In this document: positions 9,447 to 18,250 of the stretch, in pieces | Numbering within the stretch: the first letter of the stretch is position 1 | How the letters are laid out: each line of letters starts with the position of its first letter | Source: Leucobacter chromiireducens | Lineage (GTDB): Bacteria; Actinomycetota; Actinomycetes; Actinomycetales; Microbacteriaceae | Reading direction: 5' to 3' | DNA: 64,000 nucleotides | Assembly (NCBI RefSeq): GCF_003917135.1 | Contig: NZ_RPDI01000013.1 | Location: forward strand, 1-64,000 | The notes under the pieces: model-generated | Database searches by the model: none | The model's input: only the letters and a program-made list of their open reading frames with translations | Told to the model about the DNA's origin: nothing | Made by a program: the position numbers and the translations under genes

Positions 9447-10175
9447 TTAGAGTCCGTGCTGTTTCGCGAAGATTACGGCGTGCACCCGATCGCGCAGTTG
9501 GAGCTTCGCGAGCACGCGCCCGACGTGCGTCTTGACCGTAGATTCTGAGAGGAAGAGCTCGCCGCTGATCTCGCCGTTGTTCTTCCCCTCCGCGATGAGC
9601 TGCAGCACGTCGAGCTCGCGCTCGGTCAGCACCTCGAGTTCCGCGGCGACCCCGACCGGCGCCGGCTCAGCGATCGGCTGCGCAAAGCCGACGGGTGGCG
9701 TCGCCCCGCCCTCCTGCGGCAGGGTGCCGTTCAGCCGGAGCTGCTCGAGCAGGCGCTTCGTGACGCTGGGGGCCATCGTGGCGTCGCCGGCGGCTACCCG
9801 ACGGATCGCGTCGACGAGCTCGGTCGGGCGCGCGTCCTTCAGGAGGAACCCGCTCGCGCCGGCCTGGATCGCGCCGGTGGCGTACTCGTCGAGGTCGAAG
9901 GTGGTGAGCACGACGACCCGCACGCTCGGGAATCGCTCGACCACCGCGCGCGTGGCGTCGATGCCGTTCATCCCCGGCATCCGGACGTCCATGAGCACGA
10001 TGTCGCAGGCCGTTCCGCTCTGTTCGAGCCGCGCGAGGCTCGCGAGCGCCTCCTCGCCGTCGCTGGCCTCGGCGACGACGTCGATGCCCGGCTCGCCGAG
10101 CAGCACGAGGCGGAATCCGGTGCGAATGAGCTCCTGGTCGTCAACGAGCATCACGCGGATGGGGGTGTCGGTCAT
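9447..10175 (-). CDS. Two-component response regulator, NarL/LuxR type
   Basis: 242 residues. Receiver domain at about 5-125 with VMLVDDQE and phospho-acceptor Asp63 in LMDVRMPG, then a conserved Lys in GFLLKDARP. A LuxR-type helix-turn-helix is at about 175-240 (LTERELDVLQLIAEG ... ESTVKTHVGRVLAKL). An unusually long linker of about 40 residues rich in Gly, Pro and Ala separates the domains. Its ATG overlaps the kinase stop by four bases. The partner is the kinase immediately upstream, and the ABC transporter next to them is the likely target. Confidence 0.92.
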   Translation of the reverse strand: MTDTPIRVMLVDDQELIRTGFRLVLLGEPGIDVVAEASDGEEALASLARLEQSGTACDIVLMDVRMPGMNGIDATRAVVERFPSVRVVVLTTFDLDEYATGAIQAGASGFLLKDARPTELVDAIRRVAAGDATMAPSVTKRLLEQLRLNGTLPQEGGATPPVGFAQPIAEPAPVGVAAELEVLTERELDVLQLIAEGKNNGEISGELFLSESTVKTHVGRVLAKLQLRDRVHAVIFAKQHGL

Positions 10176-11581
10176 TCGGTCTTCTCCTGGAGTTCGCGCG
10201 GCGATTCGCGCTCGGCTGGCTGACTTGCGTGCGGGATCCGGGCGGCGGCGCTGACGGGGAGCACGGCCCAGAGCCGCCAGCCCCCGCCGCCCGCCTCGGT
10301 GACGGGGCCGGACTCGATGTGCCCGCCAAACACGCGTGCGCGCTCGCTGAGCCCCGCGAGCCCGCGCCCGGACCCGACGCCGACGACGGGGCGCACCGAG
10401 CCTGCGGCGCGGCCGTAGTCGCGCACCTCAACGCTCGTGCGATCCGGGTATCTCGCGACCTCGACGGTGGCGCGCGCGCCCGTTCCCGCGTAGCGGAGCA
10501 CGTTCGTGAGCCCCTCCTGCACCACGCGGTAGACGGCGAGCTCCTGGCCACGGTCGCCGGACGCTTCGCCGGAGACCGTGAGCGACACCCGCAGCCCGGC
10601 GCTCGTGAAGCTCTGCACGAGTTCGGGCAGCTCCTGCACGCCGGGCTGCGGCACGAGCTCGGCCCGATCCTCCGGGGAGTGCAGCGCGCCGAGGAGGCGG
10701 CGCATCTCCCCGAGCGCGGTGCGCCCGGTCTCCGCGCTGCGGTGCATGGCGTCGGCGGCAGCGGCCGGCGCCGCCTCGGCCGCGCGGGCGGCCCCCTCGG
10801 ACAGGGCGATCATCACCGACACGGAGTGCGCGACGATGTCGTGCATCTCGCGCGCGATCCGCGATCGCTCCTCCGCGACGGCGAGCTGCGCGAGCTGGTG
10901 TCGCTCGCGCGCGAGCTGGTGTGCGCGGTCGATCACGGCCTCAAGGTAGCGGCGCCGGTTGCCGAGATTGATGCCGAGCATGAGGATCGCGAGCAGCCAC
11001 AGCGCAGTGAGCAGGCTGACCCCGAAGAACTCGGTGGGTGAGCGCACGATTCCCGCCTCGGCGGAGAGCACGCCGGTGGTGCCGCCGCCGAGCAGCTGTT
11101 CCTCAGCGCGCCGCGCGTCGAGTGCGAACTGCAGCACGCTGCCGAGCACCGCGATGCCGTAGCCGAGCCACCCGGCCGACACGCTGCGGTACACGGGGAC
11201 CGCGTACACCAGGAAGAGCAGCGCGACCCCGTTCGCGAGCCCCTGCATCCCCTGCTCGCCGAACATGACGAGCACGATGACGATCAGCCCGGTGAGCGGG
11301 TACCGCCGACGGAAGAAGAGCGCGACCGCCACGACGGCGACCCGGATCACGGTGAGCGGCCAGAGCGGCCACTCGAGGTACCACGGCACGCCGAACCAGG
11401 ACTCGGGATCCCCGCGGTTGCCCCAGTCGGCCGCGGAGAGCAGGTCGAGCAGGATCCCGAATAGGCTGCCGAGCACAAACCACACGACGATGAAGACGTC
11501 AACGACGACGGGGTGCGCCGCGAGCGCCCGGCGGATCACGCCGGGCGGTCGCGGCAGCCGCGCCTCGGCCTCGCTCATCAT
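10172..11581 (-). CDS. Sensor histidine kinase, NarL-partner (HisKA_3) type
   Basis: 469 residues. The N-terminal ~210 residues hold about five hydrophobic segments (near 24-48, 75-90, 96-128, 136-154, 185-207). The dimerisation/phosphoacceptor motif is REMHDIVAHSVSVM with His247, followed by a HATPase domain with EGLTNVLRYA (N box) and GRGLAGL (G box). No large extracellular domain is visible, so it probably senses the membrane or works with the adjacent ABC transporter. TAGGCT, six bases and ATG at 11581 suggests a leaderless transcript; a second ATG follows directly. Confidence 0.92.
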   Translation of the reverse strand: MMSEAEARLPRPPGVIRRALAAHPVVVDVFIVVWFVLGSLFGILLDLLSAADWGNRGDPESWFGVPWYLEWPLWPLTVIRVAVVAVALFFRRRYPLTGLIVIVLVMFGEQGMQGLANGVALLFLVYAVPVYRSVSAGWLGYGIAVLGSVLQFALDARRAEEQLLGGGTTGVLSAEAGIVRSPTEFFGVSLLTALWLLAILMLGINLGNRRRYLEAVIDRAHQLARERHQLAQLAVAEERSRIAREMHDIVAHSVSVMIALSEGAARAAEAAPAAAADAMHRSAETGRTALGEMRRLLGALHSPEDRAELVPQPGVQELPELVQSFTSAGLRVSLTVSGEASGDRGQELAVYRVVQEGLTNVLRYAGTGARATVEVARYPDRTSVEVRDYGRAAGSVRPVVGVGSGRGLAGLSERARVFGGHIESGPVTEAGGGGWRLWAVLPVSAAARIPHASQPAERESPRELQEKTE

Positions 11582-11622
11582 CCCCCTAGCCTAACTTCTC
11601 CGCTGCGAACAGCGACTGAGCG

Positions 11623-12510
11623 CTAGCGGGCGTCGCGTCGCGCGAACAGGATCGCGGCGGGCACCACCGCGGCGGCGGCCCAGATCACCATGGCGACGAG
11701 GGCCGTCCAGTAGCCGGGCTCCATGGGCACGGTAGTGAGGCCCTGCGACAGCGAGCCGCCCAGCGAACCGGGGAGGTACTGGCTTGCCGTCCCCACCCAC
11801 TCCCAGCCGGTCATGCTGAGCACCTGGAACACGATCGGCAGCACGAAGGTGACGCCGGCGACCACGGCGATCCCGCCCGCGGTCGAGCGGAGCAGCGCGG
11901 CAACCCCGAAGGCGAACAGCGCGATCAGCACGAGGTAGGCGATGGTGCCGAGCAGCCCGGAGACCACCGGGGTGCTGCCGAGCTGCGCTGCGGCGTCGGG
12001 GAGGCAGAGCACGGCAACCGCGAGGCCGCCGAGGACGAGCAGGGCAGCTGTGGCCGCGGAGAGCGCGGCGAGCACGAGCGCCTTCGCCGCGAACACCGGC
12101 GTGCGCTTCGGCACCGCGGTGAGCGTGGAGAGGATCATGCCGCTCGAGTACTCGCTCGAGATCGCGAACACCCCGAGCACCCCGAAGATCAGCGCGAGGA
12201 AGGGCGCGGGGAGCGTGCTCACCATGAGGAGGTAGCTCTGCATGCCCTCGGCCCCGGCGAGAAACATCCCGTCGTTGCCCGCGCGGATCTCGCCGCTCAT
12301 GAGCACCGCCATGAGCGTGCTGATGCCGAGCCCGGCGAGGACAGTGATGAGCAGGGTCAGCCGGATGGACAGGAGCGAGGACAGCTTGATGCGCTCGCTC
12401 CGCAGCACGCCGCCGAGGGTCTGGCCCGGGCCGGGGAGCGGCGTGCGCGCCGCGCTGCCCGGCGCTGGCGTAGGCGCGGAACTGCCGTCGATGAGAAGTG
12501 TTGACGTCAT
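11623..12510 (-). CDS. ABC-2 type transporter permease
   Basis: 295 residues with a Pro/Gly-rich N-terminal stretch of about 35 residues and then six hydrophobic segments (for example LTLLITVLAGLGISTLMAVL, FLALIFGVLGVFAI and LIALFAFGVAALL). This is the topology of ABC-2 permeases used in export of drugs or lipids. It starts at 12510, 32 bases after the ATPase gene, with GGA about ten bases upstream. It pairs with the ATPase at 12543-13454 and precedes the kinase/regulator pair. Confidence 0.88.
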   Translation of the reverse strand: MTSTLLIDGSSAPTPAPGSAARTPLPGPGQTLGGVLRSERIKLSSLLSIRLTLLITVLAGLGISTLMAVLMSGEIRAGNDGMFLAGAEGMQSYLLMVSTLPAPFLALIFGVLGVFAISSEYSSGMILSTLTAVPKRTPVFAAKALVLAALSAATAALLVLGGLAVAVLCLPDAAAQLGSTPVVSGLLGTIAYLVLIALFAFGVAALLRSTAGGIAVVAGVTFVLPIVFQVLSMTGWEWVGTASQYLPGSLGGSLSQGLTTVPMEPGYWTALVAMVIWAAAAVVPAAILFARRDAR

Positions 12511-12542
12511 GGTGAAAGTCCTTTGCTGCGGGAGCCTGGGAG

Positions 12543-13454
12543 CTACGCGGTCGCGTACTCGAGCTCGGTACGTGTGAGGTCGAGGTAGGCGTCCTCGAGG
12601 CTGGCGGCGACGGGGCTGAGCTCGTGGAGCACGATGCCGTTGGCCGCCGCGAGCGCGCCGATCTCTGGCGCGCCAAGCCCGGAGACGGTGAACGCCTCCT
12701 CGCCGGCGGGCTCGAGCGTCGCGGTGGAGCCGGGAACCGACATGACGAGTGACGCGAGCCGCGCCGCCTCGGGGCTGCGCACGGTGACGCGCTGCTGCCG
12801 CCCGGCCGACACGAACTCGGCGATCGGTGCGTCGGCGACCACGCGGCCCCGGCCGAGCACGATCACGTGGTCGGCGGTCTGCGCCATCTCGCTCATGAGG
12901 TGGCTCGAGAGCAGCACGGTGCGGCCCTCGCTCGCGAGGTGGCGCACGAGCTGGCGCACCCACAGGACGCCGTCCGGGTCGAGGCCGTTGACCGGCTCGT
13001 CGAGGATCAGCACGCGGGGGTCGCCGAGCAGCGCCGCCGCGATGCCGAGCCGCTGCCCCATGCCGAGCGAGAAGCCGCCGACCCGCTTGTTCGCGACCGC
13101 GCCGAGCCCGGTCTGCTCCAGCACCTCGTGCACGCGGCGCTCGGGGATGCGGTGCGTCGCGGCGAGTGCCCTGAGGTGGCTGCGCGCGCTGCGCCCGGGG
13201 TGCACGCCCTTCGCGTCGAGCAGGGCACCCACCTCGTGGAGCGGGGCCGGCAGATCCGCGTACTTGCGCCCGTGGATCGTGACGGTGCCGCCGGTTGGCC
13301 GGTCGAGCCCCACCATGAGCCGCATGCTGGTCGACTTCCCCGCGCCGTTCGGGCCGAGAAACCCGGTGACCTGCCCGGGCTGGATCGTGAAGCTCACGTC
13401 ATCAACGGCGGTCTTGCTGCCGTAGCGCTTACTCAGGCCGCGTGCCTCGATCAT
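12543..13454 (-). CDS. ABC transporter ATP-binding protein (DrrA-like)
   Basis: 303 residues. Walker A GPNGAGKS (34-41), signature SLGMGQR in place of LSGGQ, Walker B VLILDEP, and a switch His in LSSHLMSE. The C-terminal ~85 residues form the accessory domain typical of DrrA/CcmA-like exporter ATPases. The start at 13454 has AGGAGG seven bases upstream. With the permease it forms an export pump, possibly one of the systems that confer resistance to self-made or foreign compounds; the substrate is unknown. Confidence 0.92.
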   Translation of the reverse strand: MIEARGLSKRYGSKTAVDDVSFTIQPGQVTGFLGPNGAGKSTSMRLMVGLDRPTGGTVTIHGRKYADLPAPLHEVGALLDAKGVHPGRSARSHLRALAATHRIPERRVHEVLEQTGLGAVANKRVGGFSLGMGQRLGIAAALLGDPRVLILDEPVNGLDPDGVLWVRQLVRHLASEGRTVLLSSHLMSEMAQTADHVIVLGRGRVVADAPIAEFVSAGRQQRVTVRSPEAARLASLVMSVPGSTATLEPAGEEAFTVSGLGAPEIGALAAANGIVLHELSPVAASLEDAYLDLTRTELEYATA

Positions 13455-13578
13455 GGTGCCTCCTTGAAAACTGGTGCCGGAATCCCGGCGATGTTTCCAC
13501 GGTAGGCGGCCGAATGTCCTGCCGCATCAGCCAGAAGTGCCGCGCAGGATGGTACCGAGGTATGAAGCTTTGTGCCGG

Positions 13579-15804
13579 CTACGACTTCGCGAGGTTGTCC
13601 AGGAGCCGGGTTTCGCGCTCGGTCGCAAGGATCGCGGCGAGGCCGGGGGCCGTGTCGAGCGCGGGATCCGCCGCGAGGAGCTCGGCTGCGAGGTCGCGCG
13701 CGTGCGCGATGAGCTCCCCGTGATCCACCACGCGGAGGAGCCGGAGCGTTGAACGACCGCCCGACTGCTCGGTGCCGAGGATGTCGCCCTCCCTGCGGAG
13801 CTCCAGGTCGATCTCCGCGAGCGCGAAGCCGTCCGAGGTCCCCGCGATCGCCTCGATGCGCTCGCGGGCGATGGACCCCTGCTCCGCGGTGGTCATGAGG
13901 AGACAGAGGCCGGCGTGCGCACCACGACCGACGCGCCCGCGCAACTGGTGCAGTTGCGAGATGCCGAAGCGGTCGGCGTCGCGCACGATCATGATCGTGG
14001 CGTTCGGCACGTTCACGCCGACCTCGATCACGGTCGTCGCGACGAGCAACTGCACGCTGCCCTCCGCGAAGGCGCGCATCACCTGGTCCTTCTCGGGGCC
14101 CGGCATGCCGCCGTGCAGCCCGGCGATGGCGATGCCAGCAAAGTCCTCGCGCGCGCGGAGCTCCGCGACGGTGTCGGCGACGTTGGCGATCGGGCGGCGC
14201 GGCGCGGCGCTCCCCTGCGCAGCGCCGGCGAGACCCGCCGCGGGCGCCGCAGCGCCGTCGCCCTCGGCCGCGAGCTCCTCGCCGGCCTCGATCTCCCCTG
14301 GCGCGATTGCCGGGCACACGACGTACACCTGCCGCCCGGCGGCGATGTCTTCGACCGCGCGCGCCCACACCCTCGCGGCGCGCGCCGGCAGCTCCAGCTC
14401 CGGGACCGGGAAGGTCTCGATGCCGAGCCGGCCGGGCGGCAGCTCCCGGATCGTCGTGACCTCGAGGTCACCGAACGCGGTGAGCGCGACGGTGCGCGGG
14501 ATCGGGGTCGCGGTCATCGCGAGCACGTGCGGCTGCGCACCCTTCTGCCGCAGCGTCTCCCGCTGTTCCACGCCGAAGCGGTGCTGCTCGTCGACCACGA
14601 CAAGGCCCAGGTCGGCGAACATCACCGCGTCGCCGAGCAGGGCGTGCGTTCCGACCACGATCCGCGCGGCACCCGCCGCGATCGCGAGCAGCGTGCGCTT
14701 GCGCTCGGCCGCGGGCATGCGCCCCGTGAGGAGCACGGGGCCGATGCGCTCGGTGAGCTCGGGGCCGAGCGCCTCGCAGATCGAGCGGTAGTGCTGCGCG
14801 GCGAGCACCTCGGTTGGGGCGAGCAGGGCGCTCTGCCCGGCGCTGCCGGCGACCTGCAGCATGGCGCGCAGCGCGACGAGCGTTTTGCCGGAACCCACCT
14901 CGCCCTGCAGCAGGCGGTGCATGGGGTGCGGCTGCGCGAGGTCGGCCGCGATCGCGGCGCCGGCGAGGCGCTGATCCCCCGTCAACTCGAACGGGAGGGC
15001 AGCGTCGAACTGCGCGAGCTCCTCGCCGCCGGCTGGGCGCGGGGTGGTCTCGGCCGCCGCGGCGCGCCGGCGGCGATCGAGGAGCGCGAGCTGCAGCTCG
15101 AACGCCTCGCGAAAGCGCAGGCTCTGCTGCGCGCCGCGCCAGTCGGCGTCGTGCTGCGGCCGATGCACCAGCTCGATCGCGCGGTGCAGCGGCATGATGC
15201 CCTCGCGCTGCACGAGCGCGTGCGGCAGCGGATCCGGGATCGGGTCGAGCGCGTCGAGCACCAGCTCGACGGTGCGCTGCAGCGTCCAGCTCGGCACCTG
15301 CGCGGTCGCCGGGTAGATCGGCACCGGCGTGTCCGCCCACGCCTTCGCCGCGGCCTCGTCCAGCTGCTCGCCGCCCGGCGCGTCGTCGCGGTTGTCGAAC
15401 AGCTCGTACTCCGGGTGCTGCAGTTGCAGCTGGCCGCGGTACTCGCTCACTTTGCCGGCGAAGATCCCGCGGCGACCGGCGATGAGCTCCTTGCTGCGCC
15501 ACTCCTGGTTGAAGAACGTGAGGGTCAGCGATCCGGTGCCGTCGGTGATGCGCACCTCGAGGATGCTGCCGCGGCGGCGCTGCATGACGCGGGTGCGCAC
15601 GTCGAGGACCTGGGCGACCACGGTGATCTGCTCCCCGAGCGGCAGGCCGGACAGCGGGGTGAGCTCGCCGCGGCGCGAGTACCGACGCGGCACGTGCAGC
15701 ACGAGATCGCCGACGGTCTGCATGCCGAACGACTTCTCCAGCGGCTTCGCGGTGCGCGCGCCGACGACGCCTGCGAGGTTCGTCTCGAGCGTGACCTGGG
15801 ACAT
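13579..15804 (-). CDS. recG: ATP-dependent DNA helicase RecG
   Basis: Branch-migration helicase that remodels stalled forks and Holliday junctions. 741 residues. N-terminal wedge/OB domain, Walker A GEVGSGKT, the DEQH box in VVVDEQHRFGVEQRE, TAT motif TATPIPRT, and the C-terminal QLRGRVGRG motif VI. A Gly/Ala-rich insertion of about 30 residues sits in the second helicase lobe. The ATG at 15804 is preceded by TACGCT and six bases (leaderless pattern); the GGAGG that abuts the start is too close to act as a Shine-Dalgarno. A GTG at 15837 would add 11 residues. Confidence 0.93.
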   Translation of the reverse strand: MSQVTLETNLAGVVGARTAKPLEKSFGMQTVGDLVLHVPRRYSRRGELTPLSGLPLGEQITVVAQVLDVRTRVMQRRRGSILEVRITDGTGSLTLTFFNQEWRSKELIAGRRGIFAGKVSEYRGQLQLQHPEYELFDNRDDAPGGEQLDEAAAKAWADTPVPIYPATAQVPSWTLQRTVELVLDALDPIPDPLPHALVQREGIMPLHRAIELVHRPQHDADWRGAQQSLRFREAFELQLALLDRRRRAAAAETTPRPAGGEELAQFDAALPFELTGDQRLAGAAIAADLAQPHPMHRLLQGEVGSGKTLVALRAMLQVAGSAGQSALLAPTEVLAAQHYRSICEALGPELTERIGPVLLTGRMPAAERKRTLLAIAAGAARIVVGTHALLGDAVMFADLGLVVVDEQHRFGVEQRETLRQKGAQPHVLAMTATPIPRTVALTAFGDLEVTTIRELPPGRLGIETFPVPELELPARAARVWARAVEDIAAGRQVYVVCPAIAPGEIEAGEELAAEGDGAAAPAAGLAGAAQGSAAPRRPIANVADTVAELRAREDFAGIAIAGLHGGMPGPEKDQVMRAFAEGSVQLLVATTVIEVGVNVPNATIMIVRDADRFGISQLHQLRGRVGRGAHAGLCLLMTTAEQGSIARERIEAIAGTSDGFALAEIDLELRREGDILGTEQSGGRSTLRLLRVVDHGELIAHARDLAAELLAADPALDTAPGLAAILATERETRLLDNLAKS

Positions 15805-15870
15805 GCCTCCAGCGTAGCGGGGGCCACCGACGCTCACCGCGGAAGGCCGAGTCCGCGCTACCCTCGGAGG
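15805..15870. promoter_or_regulatory. Divergent leaderless promoters of recG and rsmD
   Basis: The 66 bp between the two start codons hold both promoters. Toward rsmD, TACCCT (15859-15864) is followed by six bases and the GTG. Toward recG, TACGCT (on the minus strand, 15816-15811) is followed by six bases and the ATG. Each transcript would therefore begin at its start codon. The -35 boxes were not clear. Confidence 0.65.
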
Positions 15871-16458
15871 GTGACCAGAATCATTGCGGGGGCGGCGGGA
15901 TCGCTCCGACTCGCCGTCCCGAAATCGGGGACCCGGCCGACGAGCGATCGCGTGCGCGAAGCGATCTTCTCGACGCTCGAGTCGTGGGACCTCGTGCGCG
16001 GCTCACGCGTGCTCGACCTGTACGCGGGATCCGGGGCGCTCGGCCTGGAGGCGGCGAGCCGCGGGGCGCTGCGCGTCACCCTCGTCGAGAAGCACGCGCC
16101 AGCGGCGCAGGTGGCCGCGGGGAACGTGCGCACCGTGCAGGGCGCGTTCCGCGCGGGCGATGCGCCGGAGATCACCGTCGCCAGGCAGTCCGTGCAGGCC
16201 TACCTCGAGGACGCCGCGGCGCGCGGTGAGCACGCGCGGTGGGATGTCGCGCTGCTCGATCCCCCGTACGACCTTGGCGAGGAGGAGCTGACCGGCAACC
16301 TCACGGCGCTCCTGCCGCTCCTCGCACCAGCGGCGGCGGTGCTCGTCGAGCGCAGCTCCCGCAGCCCGGAGCCGACGCTGCCGAGCGGGCTCACGCCGGT
16401 GCGAGAGAAGCGCTACGGCGAGACGGCGCTCTGGTGGTCGGAACTCGACCCCGCCTAG
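15871..16458 (+). CDS. rsmD: 16S rRNA (guanine966-N2)-methyltransferase RsmD
   Basis: 195 residues, the normal length. N-terminus TRIIAGAAGSLRLAVP with TRPTSDRVREAIFSTL, the RsmD signature. AdoMet motif I is VLDLYAGSGALGLEA, and the catalytic motif is LLDPPYDLG. It methylates G966 of 16S rRNA during 30S assembly. In most actinobacteria rsmD follows recG on the same strand and precedes coaD; here it is divergent from recG and separate from coaD. GTG start at 15871. Confidence 0.94.
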   Translation: MTRIIAGAAGSLRLAVPKSGTRPTSDRVREAIFSTLESWDLVRGSRVLDLYAGSGALGLEAASRGALRVTLVEKHAPAAQVAAGNVRTVQGAFRAGDAPEITVARQSVQAYLEDAAARGEHARWDVALLDPPYDLGEEELTGNLTALLPLLAPAAAVLVERSSRSPEPTLPSGLTPVREKRYGETALWWSELDPA

Positions 16459-16497
16459 AAAACTAGGCAAAATGCGCGTATCCTTGAGATATGCCTA
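16453..16497. promoter_or_regulatory. Candidate HipB operator and hipBA promoter
   Basis: A perfect inverted repeat GCCTAG-AAAA-CTAGGC (16453-16468) overlaps the rsmD stop codon. A third half-site TGCCTA follows at 16492-16497, just after the hipB start. Between them lies the -10 TATCCT (16479-16484), six bases before the ATG. The inverted repeat covers the position of the -35 box, where an autorepressor would act. It could also serve as the rsmD terminator. Confidence 0.5.
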
Positions 16498-16853
16498 ATA
16501 ATTTAGTCACGAGGAGGTGGACCACCGAGCGGTGGGAAGCCCACCTCGGTGAGCAGGTGCGGCGCGCGCGGCGGGGCGAGCAGTGGTCGCAGGCCGAGCT
16601 TGCGCGGCGCGCGAACGTCAACCGCAACTCGGTGAGCGCGCTTGAGCGCGGCGAGGGATCCAGCCTCGCCACCCTGATCCGCGTCGTGCGCGCGCTCGGC
16701 CGCAGCGACTGGCTCGATGCGCTCGCACCGGATCCTGGCCCGAGCCCCATGTCGTTGCTCCGCGAACAGCGCGAGCGCGAGCGCGGCGTCCCCCAGCAGC
16801 GCGGCGTGACCCGGCAGCGCGGGATCGCCGAGCCCCGGAGCGCTGACGCATGA
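16491..16853 (+). CDS. hipB: HipB-like helix-turn-helix antitoxin
   Basis: 120 residues. A Cro/C1-type helix-turn-helix at about 20-75: LGEQVRRARRGEQWSQAEL, then RANVNRNSVSALERGEG. The C-terminal tail is Arg/Gln-rich with two QQRGV/RQRGI-like repeats and looks unstructured. HipB-type antitoxins bind HipA and repress their own operon. Its stop overlaps the hipA start by four bases (ATGA). The ATG at 16491 is preceded by TATCCT plus six bases. Confidence 0.85.
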   Translation: MPNNLVTRRWTTERWEAHLGEQVRRARRGEQWSQAELARRANVNRNSVSALERGEGSSLATLIRVVRALGRSDWLDALAPDPGPSPMSLLREQRERERGVPQQRGVTRQRGIAEPRSADA

Positions 16854-18136
16854 CGTTCACGCGCGTCGACGTGCTGGAGGTGCGCGCGTGGGGCGAGACC
16901 GTCGGGGCGCTCTCCAGCGGGCGCGGCGGAGTCGCGGCATTCGAGTATGCCCCGGGATGGCGGGATCGCGAGCTCGCGCCGCTCCTCATGCCGACGACCC
17001 CGCGCGGCAGGATCTGGACGTTCCCCGAGCTGCCGCGCGAGACCTTCCACGGACTCCCGCCGCTCATCGCGGACGCTGCACCTGATCGCTTCGGCAACTC
17101 GGTGATCGCGGCCGCGCTCGCCAGGCAGGGCATTCTGCCGAGCGAGGTCCGCCCCATCGACCGGCTGGCCTATGTCGGGGAGCGTGCGCTCGGCGCGCTC
17201 ACGTTCCACCCGGCGCAGTCGCCTGGCGACGCCGCGTCCTCGCTCGAGCTCGCCCAGCTCGTCGAGGCGGCGCGCGCGGCGGTGCACGGCTCGCTCGACC
17301 CCGACGCGCGCACCACCGCGGTGAACGATCTCCTGCAGGTGGGCAGTTCCGCCGGCGGCGCGCGACCGAAGGCGATCATCGCGTGGAATCGGGAGAGCAA
17401 CGAGCTCCGTGCTGGCGGCATCGCAGCCCCACCGGGGTTCGAGCAGTGGCTCCTGAAGTTCGACGGCGTCGGCGCCGACGCGCAGCTCGGCACCACCGGG
17501 GAGTATGGCCGCACTGAGTACGCGTACGCGCGCATGGCTGGCGCTGCCGGCATCGACATGGCCGAGTGCCGCCTGCTCGAAGAGGGCGGGCGTGCGCACT
17601 TCATGACCAGGCGATTCGACCGGCCAGGGACCGACGGCGACCGGCTGCACATGCAGTCGCTCTGCGCGCTCGCTGGCGCAGACTTCAACGCGCTCGGCAC
17701 GCACGACTACGCGACGCTCTTCCTCGTCGCCGAGGAGCTCGGGATCGACGCTGGCGAACAGCTATTCCGCCGCGCCTGCTTCAACGTGATCGCAGCGAAC
17801 AACGACGACCACACGAAGAACCACGCGTTCACCATGACGCGTGATGGCGTGTGGCAGCTCTCCCCCGCGTACGATCTCACGTTCGCGTACAGTCCGACGA
17901 GCGTGTGGCTGCGCCAGCACCTCATGTCGGTGAACGGGCGCTTCGAGCGGATCACCGAGCGGGATCTCCTCACGCTCGCGGACCAGTTCGGCGTTCCCGG
18001 CGCGCGCGGAATCCTCGCGGAGGTCGCCGACGCGGTGGCGCGATGGCCGGAGTTCGCGGCCGCGAGCGGGATCTCTGCCGCGCGCGTCGCCGAGGTGGGT
18101 GCGCGCCTCGCGGAGGTGCGGGCCGAGCTCGGCTGA
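16850..18136 (+). CDS. hipA: HipA-like serine/threonine kinase toxin
   Basis: 428 residues, the full family length. N-terminal HipA domain with LLMPTTPRGRIW and DAAPDRFGN; then GGARPK at about 169-174 (phosphate/ATP loop), WLLKFD at 200-205, the catalytic NNDDHTKN at 317-324 with Asp319/320, and the metal-binding SPAYDLTF at 338-345. In characterised systems HipA phosphorylates a translation component such as glutamyl-tRNA synthetase and causes growth arrest. All catalytic motifs are present, so it is probably active. It converges on gabD across a long palindrome. Confidence 0.88.
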   Translation: MTFTRVDVLEVRAWGETVGALSSGRGGVAAFEYAPGWRDRELAPLLMPTTPRGRIWTFPELPRETFHGLPPLIADAAPDRFGNSVIAAALARQGILPSEVRPIDRLAYVGERALGALTFHPAQSPGDAASSLELAQLVEAARAAVHGSLDPDARTTAVNDLLQVGSSAGGARPKAIIAWNRESNELRAGGIAAPPGFEQWLLKFDGVGADAQLGTTGEYGRTEYAYARMAGAAGIDMAECRLLEEGGRAHFMTRRFDRPGTDGDRLHMQSLCALAGADFNALGTHDYATLFLVAEELGIDAGEQLFRRACFNVIAANNDDHTKNHAFTMTRDGVWQLSPAYDLTFAYSPTSVWLRQHLMSVNGRFERITERDLLTLADQFGVPGARGILAEVADAVARWPEFAAASGISAARVAEVGARLAEVRAELG

Positions 18137-18200
18137 GCGGCCGGCACCCTGATTGCCGGGCGCTGGGCCCGGACAATCGCCGCACCCGACACACGCACAG

Positions 18201-18232
18201 CGGGCCCCGGGATCAGCTGATCCCGGGGCCCG
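18201..18232. terminator. 32-nt perfect palindrome between hipA and gabD
   Basis: The 32 bases 18201-18232 are their own reverse complement (half-site CGGGCCCCGGGATCAG). The element lies between the hipA stop (18136) and the gabD stop (18251), so it can serve as a terminator in both directions. No T tract follows on either strand. Confidence 0.7.
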
Positions 18233-18250
18233 CCATGTGCCACTGCGCGG

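Noticed and set aside
15805-15870. GGAGG next to the recG and rsmD starts as ribosome-binding sites
   Set aside because: Spacing is zero to one base, too short for a Shine-Dalgarno; the TANNNT-N6 pattern explains the starts better.
16470-16500. E. coli-type HipB operator TATCC-N8-GGATA
   Set aside because: Only the left half is present, and it is part of the -10 element; the CTAGGC repeats fit better.
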